From contig OZ021730.1 in assembly GCA_963978545.1 (NCBI GenBank), positions 744,001 to 808,000 on the forward strand: a DNA stretch of 64,000 nt, read 5' to 3'. The notes under the pieces were generated by a model that ran no database searches, had not been told where the DNA came from, and was given only the letters and a program-made list of their open reading frames with translations. Of the stretch, positions 56,289-64,000 are shown in pieces (within the stretch, counting starts at the first letter, position 1; every line of letters begins with the position of its first letter). The position numbers and the translations under genes are program-made. This stretch comes from Linyphia triangularis (lineage: Eukaryota; Arthropoda; Arachnida; Araneae; Linyphiidae).

Positions 56289-57114
56289 GCCGGGGTCCCC
56301 CAGGGGAGTATCCTGGGTCCCACTTTATATAACATCTATACATCCGACTTCCCTTCCTTTAAGGACGACCGCAATTGTTTAACTGCTTTCTATGCAGATG
56401 ACACGGCCATTGTCTCCAAATCACTCAACTCTCAAACCGCACTTAAAAATCTGCAAAACAAAATTCCCACCATTGAAGCCTGGTGCTCCAAATGGAAGAT
56501 TAGTATTAATGCTGGCAAATCACAAGTTTTATGCACAGTTACTAAAAACAATAAAAAAAACAAAATTACTGGCAATGAGATCACACTTTTTAATGAAAAA
56601 ATCCCCATTGTTAAAAAGGCCAAATATTTGGGTGTCACCATAAATACAAAACTTACATGGTCAGACCACATAACTAATGTGACCAAAAACGCATTTGGAG
56701 TTGCCAGAAAACTCGCCCCACTTATTGGTAGGAACTCCACACTACCCCTCAATCACAAAAGGAGACTATCTCAGTGCAATAAGACCAATATTCACTTATG
56801 CTTCCCCTGCATGGGCCACCTGCACAGCCAGAGATTTACATAGACTCCAGGTTATCCAAAATAAGATTCTTCGAAACATGGTAGACGCTAGTAGATATGT
56901 AAGGAATGACCTTATTCACAGGGATATGAAAATCAACACCATCGAACAACACCTAGCTGAGTTAAATATCTCCTTTTACAAAAAAGCGACTAAACCTAAT
57001 TCTATAATCAATGAATGCCTGGACTATGAAATTTCTCAGAACGACACACGTAACAGACCATACGCTGCTTTTGTGCTATCTGACGCTCTAATGACCACAA
57101 GATTTAATAAGTAA
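56289..57114 (+). pseudogene. Jockey-type reverse transcriptase C-terminal part, one frameshift
   Basis: Motifs are GVPQGSILGPTLYNIYTSD, FYADDTAIVS, KYLGVTINTKLTW and, after a frame change near 56764-56772, FTYASPAWATC, LHRLQVIQNKILR and YVRND. This is the RT palm-to-thumb region of Jockey-clade ORF2. There is no RNase H, which agrees with Jockey. The upstream endonuclease and RT fingers are missing, so the fragment is inactive. Confidence 0.85.
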
Positions 57115-57232
57115 TTTATTGATCTTACTTACTGTAAACACAAATTCTCTTACAATCAGACTTTTGTATATAGAAACGCAGGTTTCATGTAATTAGACCA
57201 TATTTAACCAATTTATTATTCTTATTATTACC

Positions 57233-57376
57233 TTTGACGAAGTAAAATCTCAGGAATTTTACGATTTATTTTTGTACCTAAAAGCGTGAGCTTTTGTATA
57301 TAGTTTGACGATGTTAAAATCTCAGGATATTTAACGAATTATTTTTGTAATAAAAAGCGTGAGCTTTTGTATATAG
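57233..57376 (+). repeat. Two-unit tandem repeat in Jockey fragment 3' UTR
   Basis: Units 57233-57303 and 57304-57376 share TTTGACGA, AAAATCTCAGGA and AAAAGCGTGAGCTTTTGT. The last segment can form a small GAGCTTTTG/AAAAGCGTG-type hairpin. Confidence 0.82.
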
Positions 57377-57570
57377 TTACGTATTTAACCAACTTTTCTT
57401 TTTTTTTAATTATTTCGTATTGTCCCGTCCGTCCCTCACTGTAACTTTTCATGCAATTTATATTTTATATTTTATGACGATCGCCCTTCGGGCGCTATTA
57501 AGACCAGTGGTAAAGTGCCTCCGGGCTGTAGCCACTTAAAATCATCATCAAAGAAAAAGTCTTCGCATTC

Positions 57571-59113
57571 CCAATCAAATCATGATCAGAATCACGAGCT
57601 AGTCGGACCTGTTACCGATCGTTCTTCATCATTCCCATTTGTTGGTTTTTACTGACGTTTCTGAAATGGTGAGGCGCAAAGCTATCAAACCTAAGCCTGC
57701 ATCTGCTAAGGCAGTTTGCCATGTTCCTGTTGTAGTTCCCACTAAGGTGGATGAGCCGATTAATGTTTCCTTTGCTAGTACCCCTGTAGTACCCATTAAT
57801 ATGGATGAGCGGATAGCTGTTGTTCCAGTGCCGGGTACCAATGAAGTACCCATTAATTTGGAGGAGCGGCTTGATGACATTTCTATCCCTGAGATTCCAG
57901 TGCTTAACTCCCCTGTTATAGTTAACACTGCTGCTGATTCAGGTGAAGCTGAATCGCCCAGATTCATTCTTAATCTCCCCAATGCTATCCAGTATGATGA
58001 GGCAAATCTGGCCAACATTTCTGGCGCCAAATCTACTGATATCTCTTTCCCTCTTAGCCCACCTCGCTCCTTCAAAGTTGTTGTTCGAGGTTTAAATATC
58101 AAATCCTCTATTTTGGACATAGCCGACTGGCTGGTCTGGAAGAAACCAGAGTTTTCCCCCATTCAGATGAAACGCCGTAATGGGCATAAGATGCCCCTTT
58201 TTATTTTGGAGTTCCCTTTCACTGAAAATCAATCTGACATTTTATCCTGGCGTACCATGTTATACACCAAAGTCAGAATTGAACCCCTCATAGGCAGGAA
58301 GGCGAGCGGACCCCAACAATGCTACAAGTGTCAGCATTGGGGTGCCCACCTTGCTGCTGAATGTACCTCTCCCATCAGATGCCGACACTGCTCTCTTGAT
58401 CACAGTAGTCGTGCATGCCCAGTCAAAAATGGCCCAAAGCTTTTCTGCAACTGTGGCCAAAATCATGCAAGCTCTTCTCTCTCCTGTCCGACTCGTAGAG
58501 CTTTATTTACCAACCCTCAGACGGTCACCAAGGCTACCAAACCTCCCCCTCTAAATTCTGACTGTACCAGATTTGTTCCTCGTCCCCTGATTATCAAAAG
58601 TATAACTAAGACCTATGCAAATGCTGTCTGTCAAACAATTGAAACCACAGTCAACAAGGCGACTGAATCAGTTGTTCTGACCCCCATTCAGACTTCCTCT
58701 AAAGATTCTCAAGCAGGCTCTGGTCTTGAATCTTGCCAACTCAATGATAAATGCTACGTTGCATTTTTATTCACTCACGGTTTCATTATGGATGAGTTTT
58801 CCGACCTTCAAGATTGTTACGACTGGACCGAGGATAATGCATCCTTCTTTTTACCAGTTATACAATTTATCAGGGATTTCCCACCAGTTTGGACTCCACT
58901 GCCCTGTGCTTAGTTTAGCTCCTCCCACGTGCCTTTTCCTCGCTTTCTATTGGAAGGTGATCCAAGCCAGCTCCTGTACCAAGTGTGGTGTCATGTTTTG
59001 CTTTTATTGTATGCCAGTTCCGATATTTCGTCCTTCAATTTATCCCACCCTTCATATCAGAGAGTATAGCATCTTCGGATCAGCACTCCGTTAATTGTAA
59101 TATTAAAAAGTAA
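57571..59113 (+). mobile_element. GagEl-1 (copy 3)
   Basis: Same element as copies 1 and 2. The left 13-bp repeat (57558-57570) now follows the Jockey fragment; the right repeat is at 59114-59126. The frame is intact, but it is displaced 1.27 kb from its TATA box by the Jockey insertion. Confidence 0.8.
57666..58913 (+). CDS. Gag-like zinc-knuckle protein of GagEl-1, copy 3
   Basis: Intact frame with private changes (VVVPTKVDEPIN, ILDIADW, CSLDHSS). Knuckle residues are retained. Start chosen as in copy 1. Confidence 0.85.
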   Translation: MVRRKAIKPKPASAKAVCHVPVVVPTKVDEPINVSFASTPVVPINMDERIAVVPVPGTNEVPINLEERLDDISIPEIPVLNSPVIVNTAADSGEAESPRFILNLPNAIQYDEANLANISGAKSTDISFPLSPPRSFKVVVRGLNIKSSILDIADWLVWKKPEFSPIQMKRRNGHKMPLFILEFPFTENQSDILSWRTMLYTKVRIEPLIGRKASGPQQCYKCQHWGAHLAAECTSPIRCRHCSLDHSSRACPVKNGPKLFCNCGQNHASSSLSCPTRRALFTNPQTVTKATKPPPLNSDCTRFVPRPLIIKSITKTYANAVCQTIETTVNKATESVVLTPIQTSSKDSQAGSGLESCQLNDKCYVAFLFTHGFIMDEFSDLQDCYDWTEDNASFFLPVIQFIRDFPPVWTPLPCA

Positions 59114-59477
59114 AGTCTTCGCATTCTCAGATTTAGAGCTCTGAGAGTAAGACCTGACTCTCGCCTCTTTCTTGGCGCTTTTTGACTGGGTTTCTAACCC
59201 TATATGCGGGCTGGTTCACCAAGTGGTTGCAAGGTTGTTGTTGTTTTGTTGTTTATTGAGGTTTTATGGCGCAAAGGCAACACAAGGGCCATGCTGCGCC
59301 AAAACAAAAGTTAAAAGAAAAACTATGATGAAAGATGAATTATAAATATGATGAGAGGTGACATAATATAATTTAAGAATGTTAAAAACACATTTCTAAA
59401 ATGATGAAGATGTTAATAAAACTTTTAAAAATGGAAATGTTTAAAAAACTAGATGTGATTTAAAAACCCGATTGATC

Positions 59478-62400
59478 TTAAAAAAGCAAAAAGATTTGGA
59501 TGGGGAGTTCCCCTATCAAATCCTGAAGACTTAAACTAGTACTCTTAAAAAACCTAAGACGATGCGTCTGAAACTTAGGACAAGAAATAAAAATATGAGC
59601 TACAGTAAGATCGCAACGACAAATATCGCAAACAGGTGGATTTTCTCCCAGCAATAGATGTCGATGCGTCAATCGGGTGTGACCAATGCGCAGACGAGTC
59701 AGTTTGACATCTGTCCGACGCATTGGATTAACTGGCCATTTAAGAAGATGATTTTTGATAAAATGAAGTTTGTTATTAACCTGCAAATCCCATGTTTCTT
59801 GACGTAAGGATACTATGAACTTTTGAATTGCAGTCTTAATATCTTGGTAGGGAACTGGCTGCTGCAGCGGAATTGAAGCCGCTTTAGCAGCAGAATAGGC
59901 CAATTCATTTCCTGAAATTCCCCTGTGACTAGGTACCCAGCAGAACAAAATAGTAAACCCTTTCCTCTCAAGTGTGTGTAACTTTGACAAAATGTCAAAG
60001 GCAAGTGGATGGCTATTGTTCTTAAATTGCTCAAGACTTGACAAGGAGCTTAAACTGTCAGTATACACACAAAATTTGCGATTGTGGCAGAGTGAGATGT
60101 GCAGCAGTGCACAAGAAATTGCTGTTATCTCAGAAGTGAAAACCAAGCAGGATTTATGAAGTGTAAAAGCGACTGTGCATGTGTAAGACACAGTACCAAA
60201 GCCAACACGTTCACCTCCTTTGGATCCATCAGTAAATACTGCTTCATAGTCAGCATACTGAGAGCGGTGATCTTAAAAGATTTGTTGCATAATTTCTGGG
60301 GCAGTGTCTGCCTTGCAATACATCGCAAATGGATTGAGAAAGTGGAAAGATGGAATATTCCACGGTGGAAAGGATTGAGTGGTAAATGTTTGGGTAACTA
60401 CGTCACTTAGAGCTGCATCCAACAAGATGGATTTCGCTCTTTCAGAAAATGGTCGGATGTTAGATGGACGAGCATCATATAACCTACCAAGGAAGGCATC
60501 AAGTCTCAACTTACGTAAAGGGTGAAAAGGATCAGACATAATTCTACAGTAGTAGTTGGCGCTTAATTTTTTCCGTCTCAAGTCAAGTGGAAGTAGACTA
60601 CACTCTGTCAACAGACTTTCAATGGGTGAAGTGCGAAATGCACCTGAACAAATACGGGCAGCAGTGTGATGGACAGTATCCAATCTTCGTAGAAGGGATA
60701 CTCCTGCAGACCCATACGCAACGCATCCGTAGTCAATACGGGATAAGATAACCGAATTGTAAATACGCAGCAAAGAAGTGCGATCAGCACCCCAAGATGT
60801 ATTTGAGAGTACTTTGAGGATATTAAGCGATTTATCGCACTTCTTGCGCAAGTATACAATATGTGGGAGAAAATTTAACTTGTTGTCGAAGATGACTCCC
60901 AAGTATCTTATCTGATTCACAACTGGGATGGGAGAATTGCGTATGTGGATTTCAGGGTCAGGGTGAAGACCCCTCCTCCTACAGAAGTGGATGCAACTGC
61001 TTTTAGATGGTGACAGTTTATGGCCGTTTTGTTCACACCATTCTACAAGTCTGTTAACAGCAGTTTGTAACTGACGTTCAATTAAGCGCATGTTTGATCC
61101 TTGGCACGAGATTTGCAAGTCATCAACATACAAAGTTCCATGAACAAAGGGTGAAAGGACATGAAGGATGTTTCTGATATGAAGATTAAAAAGGGTGACA
61201 CTTAAAACACACCCTTGAGGAACTCCCTCAGATTGGTTAAAATAATTTGAAAATGAAGCTCCAATGCGAACTCTAAAAACACGAGATGATAAAAAATTTT
61301 GAATAAAAAGGGGCAGATTACCCCTAAAACCAAAATTAAATAGAGTTTGCAGGATACCATATCGCCACGTATGATCATACGCCTTCTCAATGTCGAAAAA
61401 GATTGAAACTAGATGATTCCTCTGCACAAAGGCATTACGAACATCTGTTTCTAGTTTCACGATGTTATCAAGAGTGGACCGCCCTCGTCGGAATCCACTC
61501 TGGAAAGGTGAAATACATCCATCTTTTTCCAACATGTAAGAGAGTCGGGCGTTTACAATACGTTCAAAGGTCTTACAGAGGCAGCTCGTTAATGCTATCG
61601 GTCGATAGTTCAGAGGATCCTTGGGATCCTTTCCAGGTTTCAGAATGGGGATTACAGTAGCTTCCCGCCACAAAGTAGGAAAGATGTTCTCCTTCCAGAT
61701 TCTATTAAAGAGAAAAAGGGTGTTAAAAAGAGAATCTGGACTTAAATGGCGGAGCATTTGGTAACTGATCCCATCTGGACCTGGACTGGTGTTATGTGCT
61801 TTAGATAAAGCACTCTTCAATTCGTACATCTTAAGGTCACAGTTGTAGGAATATTCAATATTGCTTTCGAAATTAATTCCAGTCCGTTCAGCTCGATTCT
61901 TAGTCACAAGAAAAGCAGGACTATAAGAATCGGAACTGGATATACTTTCAAAAGTTTCACCTATAAGGTTAGCAATATCTTCAGGGGAAGAGAACACAGC
62001 AGCTCCGGTTTGAAGTATCGGACAAGAATATTCCGGATACAAACCGTTGGCTGCTCTAACCTTCTTCCACAACTGATTGCTTGATGTTTTGGATGTAATT
62101 GAAGATACATAACTTATCCAAGAGTCCTTCTGACTCTGACGTCTAACTCTACGAGCAAATGCCTTAGCCTTTTTAAAGGCGATAAGGTTTCCTGTAGTTG
62201 GGTATCTGCGGAAGATACCCCATAGCTTCTTTTGTTTCTTGTATGCAGACTGACAGTCTGCATTCCAGTATGATTTACAGTGCCGCAGTGTTCTAGGTGA
62301 AGTCTTAGGAATGGAGGAGTCAGCAGCATTTAAAATTGCTTCAGTGACATTTTGGACAGCAGTATCAACATCCTCACTGTCCACCATTGTTCCTGTTACA

Positions 62401-63128
62401 ACAGCCAACTCAGTAAATCTGTCCCAATTCGCCTTGTGGTATTTGTATGTAGGTAGACGGATGTTCACGCTACCACTACCTGTGTGCGAAATGAGAATAG
62501 GGAAGTGATCACTATTATGTAAATCACTCCCAACAGCAAAATTCAAGTATGGCAAAAGTATAGGGGAACAAATGGCTAAGTCGAGTGAATGGAATGTTCT
62601 AGTGGGTTCATGAAAATAGGTTTTCTCCTCATTATTCAGGAGACAGAGACAGTGATCAGATAACATATTTTCAATCTGTCTCCCACGAGGGTTCGTATTA
62701 TCATTACCCCACATAGTACTGTGTTCATTAAGGTCACCAAGCAATAAAAATGGCGCTGGAAGCTGGTCAATCAAATCATTCAGCTCCTCTTGGCGGATGA
62801 TAGCATGTGGCGGTAAGTATAGGCAACAGACTGTGAGAAGGGACTGTAAATGAAGTCTCGCAGCCACAGCCTGTAGAGATGTGCGTAGTGTGATTACAGT
62901 GCTGGGATAATTATGAGAAATAAAAAGGCATACTCCTCCAGACACTGTATTACTACGGGTAACATCTTTTCTAATGCAGCTATACCTACGGATTTTAGAT
63001 ATATAAGTATCCTTCAAGAAAGTTTCTTGAAGGGCCAAACATGCTGGATGGTAAAGTGAAATAATATTCTTCACATCATCCTTCCTAGACCTAAAACCGC
63101 GACAGTTCCAAGAAACAAAAGAAGCCAT
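59478..63128 (-). pseudogene. ORF2 of LINE-G: endonuclease, RT, RNase H with stop and frameshift
   Basis: It starts at 63128 (MASFVSWNCRG). The frame is open for 951 codons through the endonuclease and RT, then a TAA at 60273-60275 replaces a Cys codon of QIFCDHR just before RNase H. RNase H continues in frame, but the Asp-containing FTDGSK region carries GSKGGE and GFGTV variants, and the acidic motif reads TSEITAI. A missing T near 59505 shifts the last residues, so the frame ends at 59478 instead of at the family's normal terminus near 59463. This is a dead copy. Confidence 0.92.
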
Positions 63129-64000
63129 TAATTACTTGATGCAAATTTAAAAGGGGGGTCAGGATCTTCACTAATATCCTCGTCATCATCAGATGGGTGA
63201 AGTTTCACCACATCTGCCTCCCTAAAGGAACGAAGGATAGTAAAAGGGTTAGAGGGTTTCTCTCGAGAAGGTCCCCCTTTGGCAGATTTCAGCTTCAGTG
63301 TCTGCAAAGCTTTTGATTTTGCTAAAGATTTCTTTAAAGTCGTTGGTCGTTTAACAACCTCTGTAGATGACCGTTGAGGTAATTTAATGAGAGATGATAC
63401 AGGAGAGTCTGTTTGTGTGCTTTTGCTGCTGAATGTTTTTTTCAAAACATCAGCATAAGCAACACCAACGCGTGGAGTCCTCAATTCAACAATTTTTTTA
63501 GCATCGAAATACGACTTATTTTGGTTTACTCGTACTGTTTGTATTTCTTTTTCTTTTACCCACTGTGGACATGATCGAGAGTATGACGGATGTGTGCCAT
63601 CACAATTGACACACTTCTCGGGTGCTTTGCAGTTAGCACTACCATGTCCAATACCTGCACAACGTGCGCATATTTCCGTTTTCCCATGGCAAGCTGTTTG
63701 CGAGTGACCAAATTTCTGGCACTTGAAACAGCGTAGTGGGTTCGGAATATACGGAAGTAATTGGAAATTCAGATAGCCTGCTTTTACGTGCGACGGTAAA
63801 GTGGGTAAGTCAAAAGTTAGGATCAAATGCTTAGTGGGGATGATATTCCCATCTCGTCGTATTGTTATGCGGTGGACGGCCGAAACGTGTTGATCACGTA
63901 GGTGATCAAGAATCTCGTCCTCCGCTGTATGGTAAAGGTCCGACTCGGACACAACACCACGAGATTTATTAAGAGATCCATGAGCTGTTACAGTTACAGG
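63128..64000 (-). CDS. ORF1 of LINE-G, partial: gag-like RNA-binding protein
   Basis: The frame is open to the window edge, so the N-terminus is outside. Knuckles are CFKCQKFGHSQTAC, CARCAGIGHGSANC and CVNCDGTHPSYSRSC. It differs from LINE-D ORF1 at about three residues in the shared region (for example RRDGNII versus RRDGDII). The stop overlaps the ORF2 ATG as TAATG. Confidence 0.92.
   Translation of the reverse strand, partial: PVTVTAHGSLNKSRGVVSESDLYHTAEDEILDHLRDQHVSAVHRITIRRDGNIIPTKHLILTFDLPTLPSHVKAGYLNFQLLPYIPNPLRCFKCQKFGHSQTACHGKTEICARCAGIGHGSANCKAPEKCVNCDGTHPSYSRSCPQWVKEKEIQTVRVNQNKSYFDAKKIVELRTPRVGVAYADVLKKTFSSKSTQTDSPVSSLIKLPQRSSTEVVKRPTTLKKSLAKSKALQTLKLKSAKGGPSREKPSNPFTILRSFREADVVKLHPSDDDEDISEDPDPPFKFASSN

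Larger units (their letters stand above)
56288..57557 (+). mobile_element. 5'-truncated Jockey-type LINE fragment
   Basis: Insertion with direct repeats AGTCTTCGCA (56278-56287, 57558-57567), the same target used by GagEl-1. It starts in the RT domain at GVPQG and ends with a 3' UTR that contains a tandem repeat and an ATC-rich end before AAAGAAAA. It is unrelated to the I-group elements in sequence. Confidence 0.85.
43502..59220 (+). repeat. Tandem unit copy 3, expanded by nested insertions
   Basis: The third unit copy is broken by LINE-E (45435-51117), GagEl-2 with a SINE inside (53532-55423) and a Jockey fragment (56288-57557). Removing these and one copy of each target duplication gives a unit of about the length of copy 2. 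It shares the SINE with copy 2 at the same site. Confidence 0.93.
59235..64000 (-). mobile_element. LINE-G: I-group element, 5' end outside window
   Basis: The 3' hairpin and a TTG-rich tail start at 59235 directly after AAGTGGTTGCAAGG (59221-59234), the first bases of the tandem unit. The element continues past the right edge within ORF1. Endonuclease and ORF1 sequence are almost identical to LINE-D, including GDLNEH. ORF2 has a stop and a frameshift. Confidence 0.93.

Overview
This window looks like transposon-dense nuclear DNA from an animal, most likely an arthropod. The evidence is the mix of families: I-group non-LTR elements with an RNase H domain, a BEL/Pao relic, restriction-like-endonuclease (RLE) non-LTR elements of the R2/NeSL type, Jockey-type sequence and a tRNA-derived SINE, plus a spliced ankyrin gene with GT-AG introns and TATA promoters. 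An arachnid (spider) is a reasonable guess but cannot be proven from the sequence. There are no bacterial operons, no CRISPR array and no rRNA gene.

Layout: (1) 1-8155 holds the 3' part of I-group element LINE-A, a BEL/Pao pol relic, and LINE-B, which is truncated at its ORF2 start. (2) 8156-23900 holds two RLE-type elements. RLE-1 is split by a complete, intact I-group element (LINE-C, 8658-14326) with a 14-bp target duplication. RLE-1 ends on the 3' three-quarters of a U2 snRNA sequence (17060-17212). RLE-2 (17418-23900) is GC-rich, carries N-terminal zinc fingers and is riddled with frame breaks. (3) 24359-30025 is LINE-D, nearly complete, with one frameshift in ORF2. (4) 30026-59220 is a recent tandem triplication of a roughly 6.7-kb unit. 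Each unit carries a minus-strand ankyrin-repeat gene, two divergent TATA promoters about 0.8 kb apart, and a plus-strand ORF1-only (gag-like) retroposon just after one TATA box. Copy 1 lacks a SINE present in copies 2 and 3. Copy 3 is further split by intact LINE-E, by a second ORF1-only retroposon (which itself holds a SINE) and by a Jockey RT fragment. (5) 59235-64000 is LINE-G, running off the right edge.

How the parts relate: the I-group elements encode ORF1 (RRM-like plus three CCHC knuckles) and ORF2 (APE endonuclease, RT, RNase H, terminal Cys-His motif), joined by a TAATG stop-start overlap. Their 3' end is a hairpin followed by a (CAAA)n tail. The SINE carries a similar hairpin at its own 3' end, so these LINEs are plausible suppliers of its reverse transcriptase. 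The ORF1-only retroposons and the Jockey fragment sit 12-13 nt downstream of TATA boxes in sense orientation, which suggests promoter-targeted integration. The only gene of plausible host type is the ankyrin gene: intact in copies 1 and 2, broken in copy 3.
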